DNA of 51,489 bases from SFEL01 sp963640685. GTDB lineage: Bacteria > Bacillota > Clostridia > Christensenellales > CAG-138. A model generated the notes under the pieces. It saw only the letters and a list, made by a program, of their open reading frames with translations, had not been told where the DNA came from and searched no databases. Numbering within the stretch: the first letter of the stretch is position 1; each line of letters opens with the position of its first letter. The position numbers were made by a program, and so were the translations under genes. The stretch spans positions 1-51,489 of the forward strand of contig CAVIAA010000011.1 in assembly GCA_963640685.1 (NCBI GenBank), read 5' to 3'. Shown here one piece after another: positions 34,801 to 42,910 of this stretch.

Positions 34801-35175
34801 ATGGGTAAGTTTGAAGTTAAGGCGACCAAGGCGGGTTTCGTATTCAACCTCAAGGCCGGAAACGGTGAAATAATAGCTACTTCCGAGAGCTACAAGAGCA
34901 AGGACACCTGCCTCGGCGGCATCGAGAGCGTCCGCAAGTGCTGCGCGGGCGGTATCGAGGATCAGACCGTTGCGGGCTTTGAGGAGCTTGTACACCCCAA
35001 GTTTGAGGTGTACGCCGACAAGGCGGGCGAGTTCCGCTTCCGTCTAAAGGCGAGGAACGGTGAAATAATAGCCGTTTCCGAGGGCTACAAGGCTAAGCAG
35101 TCCTGCATGAACGGCATTGAGAGCGTAAAGAAAAACGCGCCCGATGCTTCCGTAGTTGAGCTGGAAAACGACTAA
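34801..35175 (+). CDS. tandem DUF1508 (YegP-like) protein
   Basis: 124 residues from the ATG at 34801 (AAGGAAAGAG upstream). Two DUF1508 repeats, each about 50 residues: G-K-F-E-V-K-A-T-K-A-G-F-V-F-N-L-K-A at 2-19 and P-K-F-E-V-Y-A-D-K-A-G-E-F-R-F-R-L-K-A at about 64-82. Each continues with N-G-E-I-I-A-x-S-E-x-Y-K-x-K and a helix I-E-S-V. The family (E. coli YegP) is small, soluble and of unknown function. Its own promoter has a perfect -35. A strong bidirectional terminator follows. Confidence 0.95.
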   Translation: MGKFEVKATKAGFVFNLKAGNGEIIATSESYKSKDTCLGGIESVRKCCAGGIEDQTVAGFEELVHPKFEVYADKAGEFRFRLKARNGEIIAVSEGYKAKQSCMNGIESVKKNAPDASVVELEND

Positions 35176-35193
35176 GGACAGCGCCTGAATAAT

Positions 35194-35244
35194 AAAAAAA
35201 TAGTGCTTGCAGCTTGTAAAAGAGCCGCAAGCACTTTTATTTTG
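35194..35244. terminator. bidirectional terminator between the DUF1508 gene and the ABC permease operon
   Basis: AGTGCTTGC / GCAAGCACT (35202-35235) with TTTTATTTTG after it on the plus strand and seven A before it, giving a T-run on the minus strand. Confidence 0.88.
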
Positions 35245-35251
35245 TGAATGT

Positions 35252-36244
35252 TTATCTTTCTTCTCGGAAATACGCAAGGCCGAGGCTTGCAGGAGGCTGA
35301 TCCTCCCTCTTCTTGCGCAGCGACACCACGATAAGCACGACCAGCGTCACGACATACGGCAGCATCTTATACAGCTCCTTTACCGAAAGGTTGGTTCCGG
35401 TAGGAATGTACAGATAGAGTATGTAGAAGCCGCCGAAGAGTATCGAGGCCAATACGCTTACGTTGGGGCGCCATATGGTAAATATTACCAGCGCAATGGC
35501 GAGCCAGCCGCGGTCGCCGAAGGCGTTGTTTGACCATACGCCGCAGGCATAGTCCATAACGTAGTACAGCCCACCGAGGCCGGCAATCATGCTTCCTGCG
35601 CAGGTCGCATAATACTTGTACTTTGTCACGTTGATGCCCGCTGCATCCGCCGTTGCCGCGCTCTCGCCAACCGCCCTAAGATGCAGACCCGTGCGGGTAT
35701 GCTTGAGGAAGTATGAGGAAAGCAGCGCGATTATTATCGCAAGGTAGGCAAGGAAGCCATACGAGAGGAACACCTTGCCAAACCAGCCGGTTGTTTCCGC
35801 CCAAGGCAGCGACTTGCTGAAGTATGCGCTGGTCGCGGAAAGGGCTATCGAGGGAACCTCGCTGTTTGTCAGCTTTATGAGTGAGCCGCCGAAGAAGTTG
35901 CCGACGCCCACGCCAAAGGTGGTCAGCGCAAGACCCGTAACGTTCTGGTTCGCCCTGAGTGTTACCGTCAGCAGACAGTATATGAGCCCCATAATGAGGG
36001 AGCCCAGCAGCGATGAGAGCATAGGAATGCCTATCGCCAGCAATGCGCTCATCTGCTCCGCGCTGACAGACTGTTCATAGAAGAACGCACCTATTACGCC
36101 GCATATGCCGCCGACATACATCACGCCCGGGATACCGAGGTTCAGGTTGCCGGATTTCTCCGTCAGTATCTCGCCGGTGCTGCCGTACAGCAGGGGTATG
36201 CCCTGCATGACCGCACGGGGGAGGAAAGATGCAAAATCAAACAT
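35252..36244 (-). CDS. ABC transporter permease, nucleoside type
   Basis: 330 residues with about eight to ten membrane helices. It belongs to the BPD_transp_2 (RbsC/NupQ-like) permeases: I-L-T-E-K-S-G-N-L-N-L-G-I-P-G near the start, the V-G-E-S-A-A-T-A-D-A-A-G-I-N coupling motif, and G-G-L-Y-Y-V. It works with the larger permease, the double ATPase and the BmpA lipoprotein encoded upstream. The start lies 3 nt after the stop of the other permease. Last gene before the terminator. Confidence 0.94.
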   Translation of the reverse strand: MFDFASFLPRAVMQGIPLLYGSTGEILTEKSGNLNLGIPGVMYVGGICGVIGAFFYEQSVSAEQMSALLAIGIPMLSSLLGSLIMGLIYCLLTVTLRANQNVTGLALTTFGVGVGNFFGGSLIKLTNSEVPSIALSATSAYFSKSLPWAETTGWFGKVFLSYGFLAYLAIIIALLSSYFLKHTRTGLHLRAVGESAATADAAGINVTKYKYYATCAGSMIAGLGGLYYVMDYACGVWSNNAFGDRGWLAIALVIFTIWRPNVSVLASILFGGFYILYLYIPTGTNLSVKELYKMLPYVVTLVVLIVVSLRKKREDQPPASLGLAYFREER

Positions 36245-36247
36245 CGC

Positions 36248-37339
36248 TTATGCCTCCTTCTTTCCGGCCTTGGTCAGGCTGATTTTATAGTTGATGAAGA
36301 ACTCGCTGCCGATTATGAAGAACAGAATTATGCCCGTCAGTATATCGGCAAAGGAGTGGTTCAGGCCGAACACGCTGGATATTTCGCTCGCGCCGCGGCT
36401 GAGCACGACCAGCAGAAGGCTGGTGAATATCATCACTATCGGGTTGAACTTCGCCATCCAGGATACCATGACCGCGGTAAAGCCGCGCCCGCCGACTATC
36501 GTGGTGGTGAGGGTATGATCCGTGCCAGCGGTGAGCAGCAGCCCCATCAGGCCGCACATCGCGCCGGAAAGCACCATAGTGCGGATTATCACGCGGTCTA
36601 CCTTTATGCCGGCATAGCTCGCCGTGCGCTGGCTCTCGCCGACGACGGCTATTTCATAGCCATGCTTGCTGTAACGGAGGTAGACGTAGGTCAGTACGGT
36701 AAGCACCGCAACGACCAGTATCACCAGCAGGTATTGCTTGCCGCCTACCTGCGGCAGCCAGCCCGCCATGGTCTTCTGGTTGATTATGCCTATCTTGCCC
36801 GCTCCCTTTGGAACCTCCCATATGATAATATAGTAGGCTGCGAGCTGAGTCGCAATGTAGTTCATCATCAGGGTGAACAGCGTTTCGTTGGTGTTCCAGT
36901 GCGCCTTAAAGAAGGCGGGTAGGAAACCCCACAGCGCTCCCGCCGCAACCGCAGCGAGTATCATAATAGGTATCAGTATGCCATTCGGCAGCTTGTCGCC
37001 GAGGCATATCATGCAGGCAGCAGTTGCAAGGCAGCCTATGAGCACCTGACCCTCCGCGCCGATGTTCCAGAATCGCATCTTAAACGCAGGGGTGACCGCA
37101 AGCGAGATGCCGAGCAGCACGGCAAGGTTTTGGAACGTGACCCAGGTCTTGCGCACCGTGCCGAAAGCACCGTGGATTATGGTGCCGTAAATGCTTATCG
37201 GGTTTTCGCCGGTCATAAGCATCGTAACAAGGGCGCAGACTACCAGCGCCAATAATATGGCGCAGCCGCGTATCGCAAATGAAATATACCAAGGGAGAAC
37301 GCCGCGCTTTGATATATGGAACAGGGATTGCTTATTCAT
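36248..37339 (-). CDS. ABC transporter permease, nucleoside type
   Basis: 363 residues, the larger permease of the pair (NupP/YufP-like). An N-terminal cytosolic stretch precedes the first helix (about 23-45). Hallmarks are R-F-W-N-I-G-A-E-G-Q near 90 and the cytoplasmic loop V-V-G-E-S-Q-R-T-A-S-Y-A-G-I that docks on the ATPase. It overlaps the ATPase gene by 8 nt and is followed 3 nt later by the second permease, so all three are made together. Substrates of characterised relatives are purine and pyrimidine nucleosides; consistent with deoD in this window. Confidence 0.95.
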   Translation of the reverse strand: MNKQSLFHISKRGVLPWYISFAIRGCAILLALVVCALVTMLMTGENPISIYGTIIHGAFGTVRKTWVTFQNLAVLLGISLAVTPAFKMRFWNIGAEGQVLIGCLATAACMICLGDKLPNGILIPIMILAAVAAGALWGFLPAFFKAHWNTNETLFTLMMNYIATQLAAYYIIIWEVPKGAGKIGIINQKTMAGWLPQVGGKQYLLVILVVAVLTVLTYVYLRYSKHGYEIAVVGESQRTASYAGIKVDRVIIRTMVLSGAMCGLMGLLLTAGTDHTLTTTIVGGRGFTAVMVSWMAKFNPIVMIFTSLLLVVLSRGASEISSVFGLNHSFADILTGIILFFIIGSEFFINYKISLTKAGKKEA

Positions 37340-38864
37340 TTGCCTTTCCTCCTTCCATCTTGGTCATAAGCACGCCTACCTGACGTTTATCAACGTTCCT
37401 CGCATCCACCACGCCGGACACCTGACCGCCGCAGAGAACTACTATCCTATCGCACAGCTCAAGCAGAACGTCCAGATCCTCGCCGACGTATACCACGGCG
37501 ACGCCCTTCATCTTCTGCTCCGTCAGCAGGTTGTATATGGTATACGATGTGTTTATATCCAGCCCGCGCACTGCGTATGCAGTCATCAGCACGGATGGAG
37601 TCTGGGCTATTTCGCGGCCTACGAGCACCTTCTGTACGTTTCCGCCGGACATACGGCGCACCGGGAAGGATGTGCTTGGGGTAACGACCTCAAGCTCGTC
37701 CCATATGCGCTTTGCAAGTGCCTCAGGATCCCTGCGATTCACGAAGGGGCCGCTACCCTGCCGCCACGAGCGGAGCATCATGTTGCCGGTCATGCCCATT
37801 GATCCCACAAGACCCATGCCGAGGCGATCCTCTGGAACGAAGGACATTGCGATACCGCTCTTGCGTATATCCATAGGATCCATGCCGACGAGGTTACGGC
37901 TTTCCTTCTTTTCGGGGTCGTTATAGGTCACGGTGCCGGAGGCGATCGGGTACAGACCCGCGATGGCCTCGAGAAGCTCTCTCTGGCCGCTGCCCGCTAT
38001 GCCGGCTATGCCGAGCACCTCGCCCGCGTTTACTGTAAAGCTGACGTCGCTCAGGCGCTTTACGCCGAGCTCATCGTACACCGTAAGCCCGTCGATAACG
38101 AGGCGCGGCGTCACGTTTACAGGCTCCGGACGGTTGATATTAAGGCTTACGCTGCGCCCGACCATCATATCGGTAAGCGACTGCTGGTCGGCATCCTTCG
38201 TCATAACGTCGCCTATATACTCGCCCTTGCGAAGGACTGCAACGCGGTCGGAAACCTCCAGCACCTCGTGCAGCTTATGGGTGATGATTATGAGGGACTT
38301 GCCGTCCGCCTTCATGTTTTTCATGATCTGGAAGAGCTTGTCCGTCTCCTGCGGGGTAAGGACGGCGGTGGGCTCGTCGAGTATCAATATATCGGCACCG
38401 CGATAAAGCACCTTGACTATTTCCACAGTCTGCTTTTGTGAAACCGACATATCGTATATCTTCTGGTTGGGATCTATATCGAAGCCGTATTTTTCGCATA
38501 TCTCGCGCACCTTTTTGGTCGCGTCCGCAATATCCAGCTTGCCCTCAAGACCCAGCACGATATTTTCAGTTGCGGTAAAAACATCTACCAGCTTAAAATG
38601 CTGGTGGATCATGCCTATTCCGTTGTCGAATGCGTCTTTAGGCGATGCGATCGTCACAGGCTTGCCGTGAATGTAAATCTGCCCCTCTTCGGGGTAATAG
38701 ATACCGGAGAGCATATTCATGAGGGTGGTCTTGCCGCTGCCGTTTTCGCCAAGCAGGGACAGTATCTCCCCCTCGTAAAGCTCAAGGTTGACGTTGTGGT
38801 TTGCAACTATCGAACCGAACCTCTTAGTAATATTCTCCATCTTTACTGCACATGCAGTTCCCAA
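37332..38864 (-). CDS. double ABC ATPase of a nucleoside-type importer
   Basis: 510 residues from TTG at 38864, chosen because AGGGTG lies 6 nt upstream; the in-frame GTG at 38873 has its Shine-Dalgarno directly abutting and the ATG at 38840 has none. Two ATPase domains. The first has Walker A G-E-N-G-S-G-K-T (39-46), an atypical signature M-S-V-S-Q-K-Q and I-L-D-E-P-T-A-V-L-T-P-Q-E. The second has A-G-I-A-G-S-G-Q-R-E in place of a true Walker A, S-G-G-N-V-Q-K, and a Walker B region A-Y-A-V-R-G-L-D that lacks the usual D-E-P. One degenerate cassette is normal for this family. It energises the two permeases downstream. Confidence 0.94.
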   Translation of the reverse strand: MGTACAVKMENITKRFGSIVANHNVNLELYEGEILSLLGENGSGKTTLMNMLSGIYYPEEGQIYIHGKPVTIASPKDAFDNGIGMIHQHFKLVDVFTATENIVLGLEGKLDIADATKKVREICEKYGFDIDPNQKIYDMSVSQKQTVEIVKVLYRGADILILDEPTAVLTPQETDKLFQIMKNMKADGKSLIIITHKLHEVLEVSDRVAVLRKGEYIGDVMTKDADQQSLTDMMVGRSVSLNINRPEPVNVTPRLVIDGLTVYDELGVKRLSDVSFTVNAGEVLGIAGIAGSGQRELLEAIAGLYPIASGTVTYNDPEKKESRNLVGMDPMDIRKSGIAMSFVPEDRLGMGLVGSMGMTGNMMLRSWRQGSGPFVNRRDPEALAKRIWDELEVVTPSTSFPVRRMSGGNVQKVLVGREIAQTPSVLMTAYAVRGLDINTSYTIYNLLTEQKMKGVAVVYVGEDLDVLLELCDRIVVLCGGQVSGVVDARNVDKRQVGVLMTKMEGGKANE

Positions 38865-38885
38865 GGCGGTCACCCTTTCTTTATG

Positions 38886-38911
38886 GAAAGAATCTCAGAA
38901 ATTCTTTCTGA
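38886..38911 (-). promoter_or_regulatory. overlapping inverted repeats, possible operator of the ABC importer genes
   Basis: GAAAGAAT / ATTCTTTC (38886-38908) and TCAGAAA / TTTCTGA (38895-38911) overlap between the promoter and the ATPase start. Both are perfect. They could bind a regulator or fold in the leader. Confidence 0.4.
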
Positions 38912-38936
38912 TTTTGGATTTGCTTGACTTTATATT

Positions 38937-38964
38937 ATCATAACAAATTTTGTTTGTAAACCAA
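38937..38964 (-). promoter_or_regulatory. candidate promoter of the ABC ATPase-permease genes
   Basis: TTGGTT (38959-38964), 16 nt, TATGAT (38937-38942) on the minus strand. An alternative reading is TTTACA, 17 nt, TAATAT slightly downstream. Confidence 0.4.
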
Positions 38965-39041
38965 AATGATTTAGGTTGTTAAAGCTGCGGCACCGCTTTC
39001 CATAACTTTTAGTAATGTCGCGGCGGCCGCTGCCCATGTTT

Positions 39042-39078
39042 CAAATAAAAAACGGGCTGCCCGAAGGCAGCACGTTTT
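39042..39078 (-). terminator. terminator between bmpA and the ABC genes
   Basis: AAAACG / CGTTTT and GCTGCC / GGCAGC around a CGAA loop (39049-39078, one mismatch), followed on the minus strand by TTTTTTATTTG. It separates the abundant lipoprotein from the ATPase and permeases. Confidence 0.85.
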
Positions 39079-39089
39079 CAAGGCATTCT

Positions 39090-40340
39090 TTAGAACGCAG
39101 TATCCAGCAGGCTGATGCCGTCGATGTTGAGCTGGAAGTAAGGAGCGGAGCGGAACGCGGACTCCATGAAGGCGCCGTCCGAGATGACCTCGGTATCGGG
39201 GGTGTAATCGGCGTCAGTGTCCACGTCGGCCATACAGGAATCAAGGGTCTTGCCGTCCACGGTGAAGGTGGAGCAATCAAAGACCTTCAGCTCGCCGCTC
39301 TCCAGCTTGGCGATGGCGGCGTCGATGGCTTCCTGAGTGCCCTCAGCAGCAACATTGGTGTTGAGGTCGGTCAGCTTTACGGAGCCGGTAGCAAGAGTGC
39401 CGGTCCAGTCGGTGTCAAAAGCCTTGCCTTCCATTACGGAACCGATGGCGACCTCATAGTAGGGAGCCCAGTCGATGCGGGAAGAGATGATGTAGGTGTT
39501 GGGGCAGGCATCCTGAGTGGAGCCGTTGTAGGAAACGTCGGGAACACCGGCAGTCTCGCAGGCGGTAGGAGCACCCATGGAGTCGGCATGCTGGCTGATC
39601 AGCTTGCAGCCGTTCTGGATCAGCTTCTGTGCGCCTTCCTTTTCGGCGGTCTCATCGTACCAGGAACCGGTGAAGGTTACTTCCATGGTAGCGGTGGGGC
39701 ATACGGAGCGTGCGCCGAGGAAGAAGGAAGTGTAGCCGGAGATAACCTCGGCATAGGTGAAAGCACCGACGTAGCCGATCTTGGCTTCTTCGGCGGTGAA
39801 CTCACCGGCCTCGATCATGGCGTTCAGCTTCATACCGGCAGCGATACCGGCGAGGTAGCGACCCTCATAGATGGCGGCAAAAGCATTGTGATAGTTGTCA
39901 AGGCCTTCGGTGTGAGCCTTGGTACCGGTGGAGTGGCAGAACTGAACCTCGGGGAACTCCTTGGCGGCTTGGATCATGTAGTCCTCATGGCCAAAGCTGT
40001 CCGCGAAGATGATGTTGCAGCCGGCGTCAGCGAGCTCAGCAGCGGCATCATAGCACTCCTGACCCTCGGGAACGTTAGTCTTGATAATATAGTTCTCCTC
40101 GGGGATGCCCATAGTAGCGCAGGCTTCCTTAGCGGCGTTGATGAAGTTAAGGTCATAGGTGGAGTTCTCATCGTGGAGCATTATGAAACCAACCTTAACA
40201 GTGGCGGCGGCTTCGGTACCTTCAGCGGTGGCCTCTGCGCCCTCGGTGGCGGGTTCGGTGCTTTCAGCGGCAGGGGCAGCGCAGGCTACCAGGCTCAGAG
40301 CAAGCACGAGAGTCAAAACGACAGCTACGAGTTTCTTCAT
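39090..40340 (-). CDS. BmpA/Med-family nucleoside-binding lipoprotein
   Basis: 416 residues. The lipoprotein signal ends L-V-A-C with Cys20. A low-complexity Ala/Glu/Thr linker (about 22-46) tethers the binding domain to the membrane. The PBP1-type domain begins V-K-V-G-F-I-M-L-H-D-E-N-S-T-Y-D and includes N-I-I-F-A-D-S-F-G-H-E-D, G-Y-V-G-A-F-T-Y-A-E-V and W-Y-D-E-T-A-E-K-E-G-A. Characterised relatives bind nucleosides. AAGGAGG precedes the ATG. The gene has its own promoter and terminator, and the ATPase and two permeases follow in the same direction. deoD at 44.5 kb would cleave imported nucleosides. Confidence 0.95.
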   Translation of the reverse strand: MKKLVAVVLTLVLALSLVACAAPAAESTEPATEGAEATAEGTEAAATVKVGFIMLHDENSTYDLNFINAAKEACATMGIPEENYIIKTNVPEGQECYDAAAELADAGCNIIFADSFGHEDYMIQAAKEFPEVQFCHSTGTKAHTEGLDNYHNAFAAIYEGRYLAGIAAGMKLNAMIEAGEFTAEEAKIGYVGAFTYAEVISGYTSFFLGARSVCPTATMEVTFTGSWYDETAEKEGAQKLIQNGCKLISQHADSMGAPTACETAGVPDVSYNGSTQDACPNTYIISSRIDWAPYYEVAIGSVMEGKAFDTDWTGTLATGSVKLTDLNTNVAAEGTQEAIDAAIAKLESGELKVFDCSTFTVDGKTLDSCMADVDTDADYTPDTEVISDGAFMESAFRSAPYFQLNIDGISLLDTAF

Positions 40341-40431
40341 TTAATCGTATCCTCCTTATTTTTTGTTGCTTTTATCTTAAGCCTGCCTTATGGCGGGCTT
40401 GCAACCGAAACGGAAAACTTATCACTGATAT

Positions 40432-40460
40432 ATTGTCTAACAACATCGGCCTAAAGTCAA
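40432..40460 (-). promoter_or_regulatory. promoter of bmpA
   Basis: TTGACT (40455-40460), exactly 17 nt, GACAAT (40432-40437) on the minus strand. The leader of about 85 nt contains a stem-loop at 40379-40400 (AAGCC / GGCTT, GCC / GGC). Confidence 0.6.
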
Positions 40461-40509
40461 GAACCTTAATATTGTTGTAGACTTAATAATATTTGGTATC
40501 AGTCTAAGC

Positions 40510-41742
40510 TTAAAGTATACCGCTCTTTTCCAGCGCGGCAAGAGACGGCTCGCACATGGTGGGCTTGCCCGCGGCGCGCAGGGCGTTTTTAACGTCCTTG
40601 AGGCCGCTGCCGGTGCTTATTACGGTAACGGTCTCGTCGGCCTTTATCACGCCGTCAGCAACTGCCTGCCTTACGCCCGCCGTTGCGGTGACGCCAGCCG
40701 GCTCGCCAAACACGCCCTCGGTGCGGCCAAGCACCCGCATCGCGTCAAGTATCTGCTCATCTGTTACCGCTATCCATGCGCCGTTTGATGCGGATACGGC
40801 GCGCAGCGCCTTCCTCGGGTTGCGGGGAACGCCTACGGCTATGGAATCGGCAAGCGTGTTCTCCTCCGCCGGTATAAGCTCCCTGCCCTCGCGTGCCGCA
40901 TCTACAAAGGGGCAGCAGCCGGTGGACTGTACGCCGAGTATGCGTGGGATCCTGTCTATCATACCCAGCTCGTAGAGGTCATGGAAGCCGTTGTATACGC
41001 CGCCGATGGTGCAGCCGTCGCCTACGGAGCAGGCGACCCAGTCTGTCGGCTGCCAGCTGAGCTGCTCTGCGATCTCCAGCGCAACGGTCTTTTTGCCCTC
41101 GGTAAGTATCGGGTTTATGCCGGCGTTGCGGTTATACCAGCCGTATTTCTCTATCGCGGCCTTGGAAAGGTCAAAGGTATCCTTGTAGTCGCCCAGAACC
41201 GAAACGACCTTCGCGCCGAAAATCAGCAGCTGCGCCAGCTTGCCCTCGGGGGCGCGGCTGGGTACGAATATCACGGTCTTGAGCCCCATGCGCGCCGCGT
41301 TGCCCGCGCAGGAGGAGGCGGCGTTGCCGGTTGAGGAGCAGGCGATGGTATCATAGCCCAGCTCAACCGCCTTGGCAACGGCTACGCCGCTCGCCCTGTC
41401 CTTAAGGGAGGCGGTCGGGTTAATGCCGTCGTCCTTTATGTAGAGCGTCTTTAGCCCAAGCTCGTCCCCGAGCCTGTTGGACTTATACAGCGGCGTCCAG
41501 CCGACACGGAGGAAGGGAGTGAAGTCCCTGTCCTTGAGCGGCATGAGCGCCTTATAGCGCCACATGCTGTTATCGCGGCAATTTGCCAGCTTTTCCCGCG
41601 AAAGGGTGTTCTTTTTGATGTAGTCATAGTCAAAAACTATGTCCAGTATGCCCTTCTCGCCGCAGCTCGGGCAGGTCATCAGCTCGGTATAGGGAAATTC
41701 CTTGCCGCATATCGTGCAGCGATAGCCTAAAATGTGCTTCAT
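40510..41742 (-). CDS. thrC: threonine synthase
   Basis: 410 residues, fold type II PLP enzyme making threonine from O-phosphohomoserine. An N-terminal zinc ribbon (C-T-I-C ... C-P-S-C, about 9-27) marks the archaeal/Gram-positive subtype. The PLP Lys lies in N-P-T-A-S-L-K-D-R-A-S, with S-S-T-G-N-A-A-S-S for the cofactor phosphate and aldehyde and S-V-G-D-G-C-T-I-G-G-V as the glycine loop. The zinc ribbon also occurs in related lyases, but the whole fits ThrC. No hom or thrB is in the window. AAGGAG lies 11 nt before the ATG. A divergent E2-like gene shares the promoter region. Confidence 0.93.
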   Translation of the reverse strand: MKHILGYRCTICGKEFPYTELMTCPSCGEKGILDIVFDYDYIKKNTLSREKLANCRDNSMWRYKALMPLKDRDFTPFLRVGWTPLYKSNRLGDELGLKTLYIKDDGINPTASLKDRASGVAVAKAVELGYDTIACSSTGNAASSCAGNAARMGLKTVIFVPSRAPEGKLAQLLIFGAKVVSVLGDYKDTFDLSKAAIEKYGWYNRNAGINPILTEGKKTVALEIAEQLSWQPTDWVACSVGDGCTIGGVYNGFHDLYELGMIDRIPRILGVQSTGCCPFVDAAREGRELIPAEENTLADSIAVGVPRNPRKALRAVSASNGAWIAVTDEQILDAMRVLGRTEGVFGEPAGVTATAGVRQAVADGVIKADETVTVISTGSGLKDVKNALRAAGKPTMCEPSLAALEKSGIL

Positions 41743-41760
41743 TTCGGTAACTGCTCCTTT

Positions 41761-41789
41761 TTGAGATGTTGCGTTTTTTTGCTTATAAT
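41761..41789 (+). promoter_or_regulatory. promoter of the E2-like gene
   Basis: TTGAGA (41761-41766), exactly 17 nt, perfect TATAAT (41784-41789). A second candidate, TTGTTC (41825-41830), 18 nt, TACAAT (41849-41854), lies nearer the gene. Confidence 0.65.
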
Positions 41790-41818
41790 AATATATATGA
41801 AATCGTTCAAATTTTCAA
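41790..41818 (-). promoter_or_regulatory. promoter of thrC
   Basis: TTGAAA (41813-41818), exactly 17 nt, TATATT (41790-41795) on the minus strand. Its -10 abuts the -10 of the plus-strand promoter base to base. Confidence 0.65.
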
Positions 41819-41922
41819 AGTTTATTGTTCGCTCCGCCCCGTTTGTGCTACAATGTCTTCGAATAATCAAGCCTCGGCTGCAACGTTTTGTTTTTGACCG
41901 AGCCCATATCAGGAGGCAACAT

Positions 41923-42825
41923 ATGCAGGATACTTTCAAAAAAGGCCTTGGCGACAGGTACGACGGTTGGCGCGTAAGGCACGTCGACGCCGTATACAAC
42001 GTGATACCGTTCATAATGCGCAGCCGGCTGGATGCCCAGAATCTTTTTGAGGAAAACATTCCGATAGAGAACATCGAGCACTTCATCCGCGAGCACCGCG
42101 AGGATATGCCGGAGCTTTCGTTTATGCACGTCATAATCGCAGCGATGGTGCGCATGATAGCCATGAGGCCATATCTCAATCGGTTCGTGATGTGGAACAA
42201 GATATACGCCCGCAACCACATCAACATTGCCCTAATGATAAAGCGCAAGCAGAGCAACGTTGAGACCAACGTTAAGCCGGAGTTTGACCCACGCGCAACG
42301 CTCACGGATGTCATGAACACCATGAATGCCATAGTGAACGAAAACATCGGCGACGACGTCAGCAACGGAATGGACAAGCTGGTCGGTCTGCTCGGCTATA
42401 TACCGGCGTTTATTTTAAGGTTCGTAGTAGGCAGTCTCAGGTGGCTGGACAACATCGGCCTCATGCCGAAGGCGATAGCCAAGCTCAGCCCGTTCCACTG
42501 CAGCGCCTTCCTTACCAATGTAGGCTCGGTAGGTATAGGCCCGATATACCATCATCTGTATGAATTTGGGACCTGCTCCATATTCGTTGCAATGGGCAAC
42601 AAGTTCAAGTACAGTGCCATCTCCCGCGACGGTGAGCGAGTAGAAAAGCGTTTCGTCGGCCTGAAGTTCGTCACCGATGAGAGGATATGCGACGGCAAAT
42701 ATTACGCAGAATCCATGAAACTGATGCGCCGCCTGCTCGGCAACCCCGAGCTGCTCATGACCGCCCCTGCGGAGCTGCCCATCGACGACGGCGTTCCCAC
42801 AAAAAAGCTGAGAGTCAAAAAATAG
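41923..42825 (+). CDS. stand-alone 2-oxoacid dehydrogenase E2-like acyltransferase-fold protein
   Basis: 300 residues from the ATG at 41923 (AGGAGG 8 nt upstream); the upstream part of the frame is untranslated leader. It has the CAT/E2 catalytic fold but no lipoyl or E3-binding domain: F-M-H-V-I-I-A-A-M-V-R near 72-82, F-L-T-N-V-G-S-V-G-I near 201-210, and the terminal D-E-R-I-C-D-G (252-258) followed by L-L-G-N-P-E-L-L. In true E2 enzymes this last motif is D-H-R-x-x-D-G with the catalytic His; here it is Glu253. It is therefore unlikely to be a normal acyltransferase. No E1 or E3 genes are near. Confidence 0.8.
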   Translation: MQDTFKKGLGDRYDGWRVRHVDAVYNVIPFIMRSRLDAQNLFEENIPIENIEHFIREHREDMPELSFMHVIIAAMVRMIAMRPYLNRFVMWNKIYARNHINIALMIKRKQSNVETNVKPEFDPRATLTDVMNTMNAIVNENIGDDVSNGMDKLVGLLGYIPAFILRFVVGSLRWLDNIGLMPKAIAKLSPFHCSAFLTNVGSVGIGPIYHHLYEFGTCSIFVAMGNKFKYSAISRDGERVEKRFVGLKFVTDERICDGKYYAESMKLMRRLLGNPELLMTAPAELPIDDGVPTKKLRVKK

Positions 42826-42860
42826 TATCTGCCAATAGTTAATACGGTCTTTGGGAATTT

Positions 42861-42897
42861 ATCCGGCGGGCGGAAGCCCGCCGGATGCTTGTTTTTT
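42861..42897 (+). terminator. intrinsic terminator of the E2-like gene
   Basis: ATCCGGCGGGC / GCCCGCCGGAT (42861-42886), 11 perfect pairs, GGAA loop, followed by GCTTGTTTTTT. Confidence 0.92.
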
Positions 42898-42910
42898 GGA
42901 GTTGAGTCTA

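Noticed and set aside
39015..40454. Plus-strand open frame of 479 codons
   Set aside because: It covers bmpA in antisense. Its Gly/Val-rich product mirrors Ala/Thr-rich codons of the lipoprotein. No start signals.
40379..40509. A purine riboswitch ahead of bmpA
   Set aside because: The conserved core bases and the three-way junction of purine riboswitches are not found on the minus strand; only a simple stem-loop is present.
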